From positions 4,923,598-4,973,922 of the forward strand of contig NZ_AP018316.1 in NCBI RefSeq assembly GCF_002368115.1: a stretch of DNA of 50,325 nucleotides. Direction: 5' to 3'. This document shows, one piece after another, positions 26,540 through 34,523 of the stretch (within the stretch, counting starts at the first letter, position 1; the number at the start of each line of letters is the position of its first letter). The stretch comes from Dolichospermum compactum NIES-806. GTDB taxonomy: Bacteria; Cyanobacteriota; Cyanobacteriia; Cyanobacteriales; Nostocaceae. Under the pieces are notes generated by a model. It ran no database searches and was not told where the DNA came from. It worked only from the letters and a program-made list of their open reading frames with translations. The position numbers were made by a program, and so were the translations under genes.

Positions 26540-27067
26540 CTAAAACGGGATGTCATCTGGATCGGGTTCTGGCGTAACTCCTACAGGGGATGGAGACTGG
26601 ACAGGGACGGGTTGGTATGTCGGTTGAGGGACTGTTACCTGGGGCATTGGGGCGGATGTGGGATAGTTTGATTCATAATTAGTAGGGCTGTAGGTTGGTG
26701 GCGCTACAGGGGTTTCATAGACTGGTATGGTTCTCGTGGCTGCTGGTGGTGAACTGGTATAAGTACCTTGTCCGATGGCGTGAATCTTTTGGACTGTTAA
26801 TTCTGCGCGTTTTTCCTTAAATCCTTCCGGGCGATCAATTGTATTCATACCTAAGCGCCCTTCAATAATAACGCGATCGCCCTGATGATAACTTTGGTGA
26901 ATCTCTTTTGCTAAATTTCCCCAACCTACGACTTTTAAAGGATGCGTTGGATCATCTGGTTTTGCTCCCGCTACATGAACGATCATTTCTGTAACTTCTA
27001 ACCCATCTGGTGTGTGACGCAGTTGGGGATTATCGTAAATTTCTGCCATCAAAATACAACTGTTCAT
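26540..27067 (-). CDS. ssb: Single-stranded DNA-binding protein
   Basis: A 175-aa SSB. It binds single-stranded DNA during replication, recombination and repair. The N-terminal OB fold spans about residues 1-100 (MNSCILMAEIYDNPQLRHT, then LKVVGWGNLAKEI and DRVIIEGRLGM). A Pro/Thr/Tyr-rich disordered linker follows, and the acidic tip DPDDIPF at the C-terminus is the classical docking site for partner proteins. ATG at 27067 is chosen because AGGAG lies 8 bases upstream and the OB fold starts there; the frame stays open upstream to 27133 without family similarity. The first strand (MNSCILMAEI) differs from the common MNKVILIGRL form, as in the shorter cyanobacterial SSB variants. Confidence 0.92.
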   Translation of the reverse strand: MNSCILMAEIYDNPQLRHTPDGLEVTEMIVHVAGAKPDDPTHPLKVVGWGNLAKEIHQSYHQGDRVIIEGRLGMNTIDRPEGFKEKRAELTVQKIHAIGQGTYTSSPPAATRTIPVYETPVAPPTYSPTNYESNYPTSAPMPQVTVPQPTYQPVPVQSPSPVGVTPEPDPDDIPF

Positions 27068-27141
27068 CGTCTGCTCCTGATTTTTAATACTTTTTCTCGC
27101 AGTGAATTTCACTTCACGAGAAAAGTCAACCATAATTAGTT

Positions 27142-27192
27142 AAAACAATGATGGCACTGTTCGCATAGCGTACCGTAGGCAATCATTGTTTT
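27142..27192. repeat. 51-bp foldback element
   Basis: Arms AAAACAATGAT (27142-27152) and ATCATTGTTTT (27182-27192) are perfect 11-bp inverted repeats. They enclose GTTCGCATAGCGTACCG, the same core type as inside the MITE-like element near 3296. With T-runs outside both arms it could also stop transcription in either direction. Confidence 0.6.
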
Positions 27193-27777
27193 TCTATCTT
27201 ACACTTGACTAGACTGAGTATTATGTTTTGTCTGTATAGGACAATTGTACTATATTATGGACTGGACTGTGATTTATATGATTAATTGGATTTATGTGAT
27301 TGATAGTTCTGTTTGTTGCAGGTATCGCAATTGGCTTTGATTGAAATGTCTCATTCGATTAAGCCTGCTCTTTTGATGATGAGATATAGACACAACAAAA
27401 TTGTTGTGCTATGATTAGTGATAGAAGAATCAACTACAAAATTACAGGCCGTTGCTGAATAATGGAATGATTTTATTGACTGCGGAACAAAATTTTAATG
27501 TTTCCAGCCCCTATCAGCCCACAAATATGCAACGCCAATTACGCCTTTACGTGAGTTGAAAAATCTTGTTGTTTTATAAGTTTTTCCAGGGTTTTCCAAC
27601 ACGATAATTTTGGAATTATTAACGAAATTACAAGAGTTTTAATACTAACTCACATAAGCCGTAAATTTTTCTATTAACACCGATAAATTAATCTAGAAAT
27701 AAGTATCGAAGCTTTGTAAATCACAAGCTGATGTCTAATTCTATTTAAGTTTAATCGGTTAATTTAGTGAATTTATC

Positions 27778-27803
27778 GGAGGAATAAATTTATGGCAGGA
27801 TAA
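27778..27803 (+). promoter_or_regulatory. Strong RBS with three-codon upstream ORF
   Basis: GGAGG at 27778-27782 is the best ribosome binding site in the region. Nine bases downstream it serves ATG GCA GGA TAA (27792-27803), a Met-Ala-Gly mini-ORF. The toxin-like gene starts only nine bases after its stop. This arrangement could set toxin translation by reinitiation. The AGGA inside the mini-ORF could alternatively serve the toxin start directly. Confidence 0.45.
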
Positions 27804-27812
27804 AAACATAGT

Positions 27813-28244
27813 ATGAGTTTGATATTCGATCAAAATGGCAATTTGCTACCAGGTATTCATTTGGCTACTTGGGATGAAATTGAAGAGCATCTAGCTCACA
27901 ACACACGCCGAAGAAATCTTTTATCTGGACTCAAACAAGGGTGCGAGATATTAAAGCAGTGTGGTTGTCAGAGAATTTATATTGGTGGAAGTTTTGTAAC
28001 TACTAAAAGACTTACTAATGATTTTGATGTTTGTTGGGAAGACGAACAAGTAGATTTTAAACTCTTGCAAAAACTAGATTCAGTTTTACATCCTAGTAGC
28101 AGAAGGTCGGCACAAAAAAATAAATATGGTGGCGAGTTTTTAATTGCTAACATAACTATTGAAGATCCATTTACTACTTGTTTAGAATTTTTCCAGCAAG
28201 ACCGTAATGGTAATATCAAAGGTATAGTAGCAGTTGATCTCTAA
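27813..28244 (+). CDS. Minimal nucleotidyltransferase-like protein, probable toxin
   Basis: A 143-aa protein with a nucleotidyltransferase-type core: IYIGGSFVTTKRLTNDFDVCW carries GGSF followed by the paired-aspartate region (NDFDV). Related families (DUF6932-like) occur next to small HTH proteins, and minimal nucleotidyltransferases are known toxins or antitoxins that modify tRNA or partner proteins. An N-terminal helical part (HLATWDEIEEHLAHNT) is typical of the group. The gene lies ahead of an HTH protein on the same strand, separated by about 150 bases that contain a strong hairpin. Toxin assignment is inferred from context; the nucleotidyltransferase fold is moderately sure. Confidence 0.72.
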   Translation: MSLIFDQNGNLLPGIHLATWDEIEEHLAHNTRRRNLLSGLKQGCEILKQCGCQRIYIGGSFVTTKRLTNDFDVCWEDEQVDFKLLQKLDSVLHPSSRRSAQKNKYGGEFLIANITIEDPFTTCLEFFQQDRNGNIKGIVAVDL

Positions 28245-28322
28245 GGATAGGATGCGAAATACTTTTTGCTGATATTGATTCTTAAAGATTCAAAATTAGC
28301 AATATGAAACAGTAAAATAAAT

Positions 28323-28361
28323 TGGCATTATCTAATTAATTTTTATTATTAGGTAATGCCA
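28323..28361 (+). promoter_or_regulatory. Hairpin between toxin-like and antitoxin-like genes
   Basis: TGGCATTATCTAAT at 28323-28336 pairs with ATTAGGTAATGCCA at 28348-28361 over 14 positions with one wobble and an 11-nt loop. It lies 80 bases after the first gene and 32 before the second. It could be an operator for the HTH protein, an attenuator, or a processing site that sets the ratio of the two products. Confidence 0.55.
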
Positions 28362-28393
28362 TCATTAAAGAAATGAGTTGTAGGCTAAACATT

Positions 28394-28831
28394 ATGATTT
28401 TCAATGAATGGCAGTACAATATTACTAAGGCGCAGATGAAAAAATTTGAGTTAGCATTAGCTCAATTTTATAGTAAACCAGTTCCAGAAGATGAAAACCA
28501 AAAGCTACGCCATGAGGCTCGTATTGCCTCACTACAAAGCCAAATTGGGGAGTTTATTGAAGAGATAGAAGAGTATGAAAATCTCAAAAACAATCAAGGT
28601 AAAATTGAGCGATTGCAATATGATAGTTTAGAAAAATTACCAGAAGCACTCATCAAAGCGCGGATTATTCGCGGACATACCCAAGAGAGTTTTGCCAAAC
28701 TTTTAGGAGTTAAACCTCAACAGGTGCAACGTGATGAAGCAAATGGATATGCTAGTGCTAGTTTGACAAAACTTTTGAAAATTCAACACACTCTCAATTT
28801 AGAAATTCGGGAGGAAATTATTTTTAAATAA
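28394..28831 (+). CDS. XRE-family HTH protein, probable antitoxin
   Basis: A 145-aa protein. The N-terminal half is a charged coiled coil (IASLQSQIGEFIEEIEEYENLK). The C-terminal half has an XRE helix-turn-helix: ALIKARIIRGHTQESFAKLLGVKPQQVQRDE, about residues 90-120. This two-part layout is shared by antitoxins encoded next to nucleotidyltransferase-like or HigB-type toxins. It is on the same strand as the gene at 27813. ATG at 28394 (MIFNEWQYNITKAQ) matches the usual start of such proteins; an upstream ATG at 28373 is also in frame. It probably represses the module via the hairpin just upstream. Confidence 0.8.
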   Translation: MIFNEWQYNITKAQMKKFELALAQFYSKPVPEDENQKLRHEARIASLQSQIGEFIEEIEEYENLKNNQGKIERLQYDSLEKLPEALIKARIIRGHTQESFAKLLGVKPQQVQRDEANGYASASLTKLLKIQHTLNLEIREEIIFK

Positions 28832-28838
28832 AGGCGTG

Positions 28839-29588
28839 TCAATTTACTTTGACTCCCATATCTACACCATCACTTTTTAATTGTCCATCTTCCATGTAAA
28901 TAATCCGATCAGCTATATCCAGAATCCGGTTATCATGGGTGACTAATAAGATGGTGCAATTTTGTTCTTTTGCTAACATTTGCATTAATTCCACCACATC
29001 ACGTCCCGATTGTTTATCTAATGAAGCTGTCGGTTCATCTGCTAAGACTATTTTGGGATGACTGACTAAAGCGCGAGCTATAGCTACCCGTTGTTTTTGT
29101 CCACCTGATAAATTTTCTGGATAGTAATTAATATGTTCTCCTAAACCGACGTGATCTAACATTGCTGTAGCTTTAGCATTAATATCGCCATTGAGATGAT
29201 TTTCATGTAACTCCAAAGACATTCGGACATTTTCTTTGGCTGTTAAAAAACTCATCAAATTATGTGCTTGAAAAATATAACCAATTTGGCGACGCAATTT
29301 AGTTAATTGTGATTTTTTTGCACCGGACATTTCCTGTCCTAATATTTGTAAACTGCCATTTTGGGAAGAACGTAAACCCCCCATTAATGATAAAAGGGTA
29401 GTTTTACCTGAACCCGAAGGACCAGTCATAATAACAATTTCACCCGCATTAATCTCTAAATTAATGTCAAACAATACTTGTTTTTGTAGTGTGCCTTTAC
29501 CAAAATAATGATTGAGATTACTAACAGAAATAACTGTTTCTGAACTAGAAATAACTTCAGAAGGAATAGTTGTAACTTCCAATGACAT
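28839..29588 (-). CDS. devA: DevA-family ABC exporter ATPase
   Basis: A 249-aa ATPase of a DevBCA-type exporter. Walker A is GPSGSGKTTLLSL (about 55-67), the signature is LSGGQKQRVAIARAL and Walker B is IVLADEPTASLD. The prototype DevBCA of Anabaena exports heterocyst envelope glycolipids through TolC; genomes usually carry several paralogues with other cargo. This is the last gene of tetR-devB-devC-devA; the gap to devC is 38 bases. The N-terminal extension (MSLEVTTIPSEVISSSETV) is longer than in some relatives. It converges with the HTH gene, leaving only seven bases between stops. Paralogue identity cannot be decided from sequence alone. Confidence 0.92.
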   Translation of the reverse strand: MSLEVTTIPSEVISSSETVISVSNLNHYFGKGTLQKQVLFDINLEINAGEIVIMTGPSGSGKTTLLSLMGGLRSSQNGSLQILGQEMSGAKKSQLTKLRRQIGYIFQAHNLMSFLTAKENVRMSLELHENHLNGDINAKATAMLDHVGLGEHINYYPENLSGGQKQRVAIARALVSHPKIVLADEPTASLDKQSGRDVVELMQMLAKEQNCTILLVTHDNRILDIADRIIYMEDGQLKSDGVDMGVKVN

Positions 29589-29626
29589 AGTTCCTTACCT
29601 TTGCGTGAGATATAAAAATTGTTAGG

Positions 29627-30808
29627 TTAAAAAATATCTGCCGGATCAGCAGAACGGAGTTTTCGCATCGCTATTGTGCCAGAAACAGTACACATAATTA
29701 CCGTTAAGATAAAAACATTAATTGCCCGATCTACCTTCATAGCTATTGGTAAAAGAGTTGCGGCAAAGGTGACTTGATATAATCCAAAAGATAGGAAAAA
29801 TGCAGGTAAATAACCCAATGCAGCTAAGAACAATGCTTCTTGTAATAAAACTCGCAATAGATAATTATCAGTGTAACCCATTGCTTTGAGAGTAGCGTAT
29901 TCTGGTAAGTGATCAGAAACGTCGGAATAAAGAACTTGATAAACAATGACAATACCAACAATAAAACCGACTATTACACCCAAACTAAAAATGAAACCAA
30001 TCCCTGTACCAGTCGCCCAATAAGTTTTTTCTTTTTGGGCAAATGTTTCGGGAGTACCAACTTCAACAAAGGGATTTATAGGATCTGGATTTAGTCCTAT
30101 TTGTAGTTGTGCTTTGACTTTTTCAATATCAGCACCGGGTTGAAGAGTAATTAATCCAACTTCAATTTGATCAGCTTTGCGAGTAGAAAATAACTGCAAA
30201 AAAGTAGAATCACTAACTACTACATTTCCATCAGCAGCAAAGGAAGCACCATTTTGAAATAAACCCTTAACACTGACATTTTTGCCGCTTAATTCGGCGT
30301 TAAACTTGCCAGTTTCTCGGAAAATCTTGCCAATTTCTCCATATTCTGGACGACTGGCTTCATCAAATATAACTTGATTCAATTGTTTAAGATTATCTTT
30401 TTTGGCTTGGAGTTCAGGAAACTTTAAACCAGGTGCAGCCGGATCTACACCCCAAACTAGAATAGATCGATCTATTTTAGTTTCAGGATTGCGCCATTGT
30501 CCTGTACTAATATAAATAGAACTGACTGATTTTACGCCGTTATAACTTAATGCTTGATAAAGTCTTTCTCTAGAAAAGCTTTTGACTGAAAATAGGGTTT
30601 GGAATTGAGGATTTATTAATAATAAATCTGCTTGTAAATTGCGATGAGGTTGAATAGCCGCATCAAATAATGCACTTTCAAAACCCATCTGAATAAATAT
30701 CAGCATATCCGCGAAGGTAATTCCGGCTACTGCAACCAATAGCCGCGTTTTTTCCTTCATTAACTGTCGCCAAGCTAGGGGCGTTTTCCGAAACATTTTA
30801 TGAATCAT
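29627..30808 (-). CDS. devC: DevC-family ABC exporter permease
   Basis: A 393-aa FtsX/MacB-type permease. There is one membrane helix near residues 20-45 (LLVAVAGITFADMLIFIQMG) and a large periplasmic domain (about 50-265). Three further helices follow (GIGFIFSLGVIVGFIVGIVIVYQ, LFLAALGYLPAFF, and one near the C-terminus). The sequence YATLKAMGYTDNYLLRVLLQEA is the coupling helix region typical of DevC. The protein would couple DevA ATP hydrolysis to periplasmic movements. An internal ATG four codons in (MFRKTPLAW) could be the true start. Confidence 0.92.
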   Translation of the reverse strand: MIHKMFRKTPLAWRQLMKEKTRLLVAVAGITFADMLIFIQMGFESALFDAAIQPHRNLQADLLLINPQFQTLFSVKSFSRERLYQALSYNGVKSVSSIYISTGQWRNPETKIDRSILVWGVDPAAPGLKFPELQAKKDNLKQLNQVIFDEASRPEYGEIGKIFRETGKFNAELSGKNVSVKGLFQNGASFAADGNVVVSDSTFLQLFSTRKADQIEVGLITLQPGADIEKVKAQLQIGLNPDPINPFVEVGTPETFAQKEKTYWATGTGIGFIFSLGVIVGFIVGIVIVYQVLYSDVSDHLPEYATLKAMGYTDNYLLRVLLQEALFLAALGYLPAFFLSFGLYQVTFAATLLPIAMKVDRAINVFILTVIMCTVSGTIAMRKLRSADPADIF

Positions 30809-30840
30809 GAGTTTTTTTATGCACCTTTACGGGAAATAAA

Positions 30841-32136
30841 TTACAATTTAATTGCTGTTTGTACTTGTAAGTTAGTTAAGCCAGAAACTTTTTTACTATC
30901 TTCAGAAGTTAAGCGAATTTTTACTTCTACAATACGACTATCTAAATTTTCTCCTGGTTGATCACTAAAAACATTTTGACGGTTGACTTGTAACCCAATT
31001 TGCTGTACTTTACCTTGTAATTTTCCTGAAAATCCTTGACTGGTAATGATGGCTTTTTGTCCTAATTTGACTTTACTAATATCGGTTTGATACACTTCTG
31101 CTACTGCCATCATTTTGTTAGTTTGGGCAAAGTCAGCAACTCCCTGATCACCAATTTTTTCACCGACGCGGGTATGAATTTTGATAATTTGTCCCGCCAT
31201 AGGGGCGCGAATATAAGCTGCTTCTAGTTCAGTTTTGGACTGATTGAGATTAGCGATCGCACTTTCAATTTCTGTTTGCGCTAACTGCACATCTACAGGA
31301 CGAACTTCGGCAATACTATTCAGTTTCGCTTGAGTTTCCCTAATTTGTTTATTGCTAGTAGTATTAATCCGATTGAGGGCAACTTTAGCTTCTGCTAATT
31401 GTTTATTAGCTGTAGTATTAATCCGATTGAGAATAGCTTGGGACTCACTTAATGTCTGTTTAGCAGTTTCTACATTTAAACGTTTACTATCAATTACAGA
31501 ATTAGAAATTGCCCCTTCGGAAAATAACTTTTCATAGCGTTTATATTCTGATTCCGCATTTTTAAGTTCTGCTGTAAGTTTATTAATAGTTGCTGTTTGG
31601 GCAATTCTATCACCTTCCCATTGGGCTGATATGCGAGCAATATTTTCCTCTTGTGCTTGTCTGTCTCCTGCATATTGGGCTTTAATTCGTTCAACAATTG
31701 CTGACTGTTCTTGAATTTCTCCTAATTTAGCCCCAGCTTTAATTTGTGCAAGTTTGGCTTTAGCAACTTCGACCTGTTTCGTACTTTGAATAACCGCATT
31801 TTTTAATTGATTACGAGATTGTAAAATAGCAATTACCTGACCTACTTTTAGGTTATCACCTTCTTTAACTAAAACTGCGGCAATGCGATCGCCATCCAAT
31901 GCTAAAGGTGCAGATAACTTAATTATTTCCGTTTCTGGTTCTAGTCTTCCTAAAGCGGTAACTATTTGAGGAGCAGGAGCAATTGATTTTGATTCTGTGA
32001 CAGAAGTTTTACCCAATTGTCCAAAACTAGAAACTCCATAAATAACAATTCCTAATGGAATCGTAGTAGCCGCAACCATTAAACCAATCAAACCTGGACT
32101 TGGGGACTTGAACGACAGTTTATAACTCATTTTCAC
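30841..32136 (-). CDS. devB: DevB-family membrane fusion protein
   Basis: A 431-aa HlyD-like adaptor. It has an N-terminal anchor helix (about 14-35), a lipoyl-like segment (VTALGRLEPETEIIKLSAP) typical of DevB, and a long coiled-coil hairpin from about 115 to 290. The closing beta domain contains YIRAPMAGQIIKIHTRVGEKIG. Within the coiled coil, LNRINTT occurs twice about 22 residues apart (ILNRINTTANKQLAEAKVA and ALNRINTTSNKQIRETQAK), pointing to an internal duplication that lengthens the hairpin. Coiled-coil length determines reach to the outer-membrane channel. Second gene of the tetR-devBCA unit, 53 bases after tetR and 32 before devC. Confidence 0.92.
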   Translation of the reverse strand: MKMSYKLSFKSPSPGLIGLMVAATTIPLGIVIYGVSSFGQLGKTSVTESKSIAPAPQIVTALGRLEPETEIIKLSAPLALDGDRIAAVLVKEGDNLKVGQVIAILQSRNQLKNAVIQSTKQVEVAKAKLAQIKAGAKLGEIQEQSAIVERIKAQYAGDRQAQEENIARISAQWEGDRIAQTATINKLTAELKNAESEYKRYEKLFSEGAISNSVIDSKRLNVETAKQTLSESQAILNRINTTANKQLAEAKVALNRINTTSNKQIRETQAKLNSIAEVRPVDVQLAQTEIESAIANLNQSKTELEAAYIRAPMAGQIIKIHTRVGEKIGDQGVADFAQTNKMMAVAEVYQTDISKVKLGQKAIITSQGFSGKLQGKVQQIGLQVNRQNVFSDQPGENLDSRIVEVKIRLTSEDSKKVSGLTNLQVQTAIKL

Positions 32137-32189
32137 TACCTAACCACAAAATAAATTTATCGGTATTTACTGCCAGTTAATTATTCAAT

Positions 32190-32771
32190 TTAAACCTGGA
32201 CTTTTTGCTGTAAATATGCTGTAATCATTTTTCCCAAAAGTTTACACTGTTCAGGAAAATCAATGTTCTCATTACCCCACAATTTCTCTAAAACAACACC
32301 ATTCACAAAACTCAAAACAAAAGATGCTAATACGACATCTCGAACACCTAATAAATCACAGGCTACCTGCTGACATCGTTGATTAGCACGTTTGAAAACA
32401 GTGCTATTATTTAGCATTATTTTTGAGTCTTGATGTTGGCAAAAATCAACCCATAAATAAGTCCATTTAATTAAATAATCCTCATTTTTAACAAGATATT
32501 GACCTAAAGCTTCCATCAATTCTGATAAGGTTTTTTTTCCTCCAAATTCTGTTAAAGCTGTAATGACATCCTGCTGACTAATTTCTTCCACCAATTGCTC
32601 AAACAAAGCTTGTTTGTTGGGAAAATAATGATACAGCGTACCTGTGGAAACCTTTAAACCCGCAGAAATCTGCCGCATAGTAATAGCTGCATAGCCTTTT
32701 GCAGCGAATAAATCAAAACATTTACTGAGTAATTCTTTACGGTATTGTTCGTGATCAACAATTTTTGGCAT
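32190..32771 (-). CDS. TetR/AcrR-family repressor of devBCA
   Basis: A 193-aa TetR-type regulator. The N-terminal HTH is clear at about residues 28-58 (ITMRQISAGLKVSTGTLYHYFPNKQALFEQL). The C-terminal ligand-binding half is helical and not specific. It is the first gene of the tetR-devB-devC-devA transcription unit, so it probably represses its own operon and is released by a substrate of the exporter. A good sigma70-type promoter and an AAC-4-GTT dyad lie just upstream. Confidence 0.9.
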   Translation of the reverse strand: MPKIVDHEQYRKELLSKCFDLFAAKGYAAITMRQISAGLKVSTGTLYHYFPNKQALFEQLVEEISQQDVITALTEFGGKKTLSELMEALGQYLVKNEDYLIKWTYLWVDFCQHQDSKIMLNNSTVFKRANQRCQQVACDLLGVRDVVLASFVLSFVNGVVLEKLWGNENIDFPEQCKLLGKMITAYLQQKVQV

Positions 32772-32814
32772 AACATGGCTTATTCCTCACCAGGGGGCTA
32801 TGGATTTTATATCG

Positions 32815-32862
32815 AACGCTTGTTATATTAAAATAATAAAATAAATCTAAAGTATTTGTCAA
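32815..32862 (-). promoter_or_regulatory. Promoter and possible operator of tetR-devBCA
   Basis: On the minus strand, TTGACA (complement of 32857-32862) is followed 18 bases later by TATTAT (complement of 32833-32838), a good -35/-10 pair. Transcription would start near 32826, about 55 bases before the tetR ATG. The dyad AACGCTTGTT at 32815-32824 overlaps the expected start and could be the TetR operator, though it is only partly symmetric. Confidence 0.5.
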
Positions 32863-32889
32863 TATCTTTTCACAAATTATATTTCCTAA

Positions 32890-34509
32890 TTAAAACGGTG
32901 TTTTTACCTGTAAATGCAAGATTTTATTTACACGAGGATGCTGAAACTTCAACTCCCTTGCGTGCAGATATAATCTCCGAATATTCTGATGATAACCATA
33001 GAGTTTATCCCCCAAAATACTCATTCCCAGTCCTCTCTTATCCGCCGCATGAACCCGTAATTGATGGGTACGTCCGGTAATGGGTACAAATTCCACACGA
33101 GTATAATCTCCTTCCCTGTCCATTACGCAAAAGCGAGTTAAACTAGGTTTACCCTGTGCTAAATTCACTTCTTGATAAGGGCGATTGTCAGGATTTCCCC
33201 ACAAAGGTAAATTAATTTCACCTTCATTAATAGCTAGAGAACCTGTAAGCAAAGCTTCATAAACTTTAGATACTTGTCTTTTTTGGAATTGTTTACTTAT
33301 TTGAGAATAAGTAACTGCATCTTTAGCAATTAATAAAATTCCCGAAGTATCCTGATCTAAACGATGTCCCGCAATTATTTCTTGATTATATAAATAACGT
33401 AAACGACTAATTACACTATCTTGATTATGAAAATAACGACCAGGAACAGATAATAGTCCTGATGATTTATTGACAGCAATTAGCCATTCATCTTCATAAA
33501 TTATTTCTACATTATTTGGCTTGAATCCTGACAATAAAAATCCCATTAAAGGCTGACATCTTTCCAAACAAGCACCATAAAATTCTCCCTGTATTTTATC
33601 CTCTACAGTAGAATTACCCCACCAAAATTCAGCCATTGCTAAAGGTTTTAGTTGATGAGTAGCTGCATAATGTAATAATTTAGGAGCGCAACATTCTCCT
33701 GTTCCAGTTGGTGTTCCTGCTGGTAATAATTGCTGTAGAGATAAAGATTGTCCTTGAAAATTAGTTAAGCTATAAGCAGCGTGCATTTCTGTTTGTAAAT
33801 GTCGGGATAGTTGTTTACGCTGTTGTTTTAGTGCGGCAATTTTCTGATCTGCTGATGTTATAATTTTCTGTAAAGGTTGTAAAATTTCATTTTGACGACG
33901 TTTAAGATGGCGACGTTCAATTCCTTGTAGACGACTTTCTGTTTCCAATTGTTCCAGCGCAATTTTCAGAGATTCATCCGTGAGAGTTTGCCAAAATTCT
34001 TGACGTTGTGTCTGTCGTTGTAGTTTGCTACGATAATGGTGTAAACTAAGAGCCTGTAACTGTTGAGTATATTCAGCAGATAGAGTTTTATATTCTTCTC
34101 TTTCTGAAAGTTTCTCAAGGCTAATAATTTCTTGTTTAATGGCTTCTAACTTGGCTAAAGTCTGAGTTTCTAATAAAACCACTTCTTCCCTACCAGGAAT
34201 TGGTGAAACCCAACCTTTAAGCATACTATTACCATTTAATAAACCAGAAAATGCTTTAATAACTCTTTGTTCACCATTGGGTAATTCAACCAACAAAATA
34301 CCATACATTTTTCCCTCCTGGGAATAAAGATGATTTTGCTCAAGCTGTTGCATAAGACTATTAGCTATAGCTTCCGCTAAAGGGGTACGGGGTAACCTGA
34401 CTATTTCCCCGGTTTGGGGGCATTTTCCTTCATAGTAATAGTTAGGCTGTGCTGAAGTAATAATCAAATTAGATGAGATAAAGTCTGAAAGCGGATGCAG
34501 ATAAATCAT
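32890..34509 (-). CDS. RluA-family pseudouridine synthase with long N-terminal coiled coil
   Basis: A 539-aa RNA modification enzyme. The C-terminal 210 residues form the RluA-type catalytic domain: VNKSSGLLSVPG, then HRLDQDTSGILL at 382-393 with catalytic Asp385, and later PITGRTHQLRVH. The N-terminal 330 residues are unusual for RluA proteins: an unknown mixed domain (1-110), a coiled coil at about 115-245, and a segment with GTGECCAPKLLHYA (269-282) seen in large RluA-like fusions. It isomerises uridines in rRNA or tRNA; the exact target cannot be read. The start codon lies only 14 bases from that of the divergent membrane protein gene, so promoters must overlap coding or leader sequence. 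Confidence 0.88.
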   Translation of the reverse strand: MIYLHPLSDFISSNLIITSAQPNYYYEGKCPQTGEIVRLPRTPLAEAIANSLMQQLEQNHLYSQEGKMYGILLVELPNGEQRVIKAFSGLLNGNSMLKGWVSPIPGREEVVLLETQTLAKLEAIKQEIISLEKLSEREEYKTLSAEYTQQLQALSLHHYRSKLQRQTQRQEFWQTLTDESLKIALEQLETESRLQGIERRHLKRRQNEILQPLQKIITSADQKIAALKQQRKQLSRHLQTEMHAAYSLTNFQGQSLSLQQLLPAGTPTGTGECCAPKLLHYAATHQLKPLAMAEFWWGNSTVEDKIQGEFYGACLERCQPLMGFLLSGFKPNNVEIIYEDEWLIAVNKSSGLLSVPGRYFHNQDSVISRLRYLYNQEIIAGHRLDQDTSGILLIAKDAVTYSQISKQFQKRQVSKVYEALLTGSLAINEGEINLPLWGNPDNRPYQEVNLAQGKPSLTRFCVMDREGDYTRVEFVPITGRTHQLRVHAADKRGLGMSILGDKLYGYHQNIRRLYLHARELKFQHPRVNKILHLQVKTPF

Positions 34510-34523
34510 AAAATATATAGAGT

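Larger units (their letters stand above)
27068..27812. other. Long intergenic region between ssb and TA-like pair
   Basis: About 745 bases without a convincing gene. It contains a foldback at 27142-27192 and a near-palindrome CACAACAAAATTGTTGTG at 27391-27408. It also has an inverted repeat CCGATAAATT/AATTTATCGG at 27680-27689 and 27770-27779, directly before the toxin-like gene. The stretch 27440-27600 could be degraded insertion-sequence DNA, but no transposase fragment can be read with confidence. Confidence 0.5.

Noticed and set aside
26486..26671. A 61-codon plus-strand frame at the end of ssb
   Set aside because: It runs antisense through the Pro/Thr-rich linker of SSB; the SSB frame is clearly the real one.
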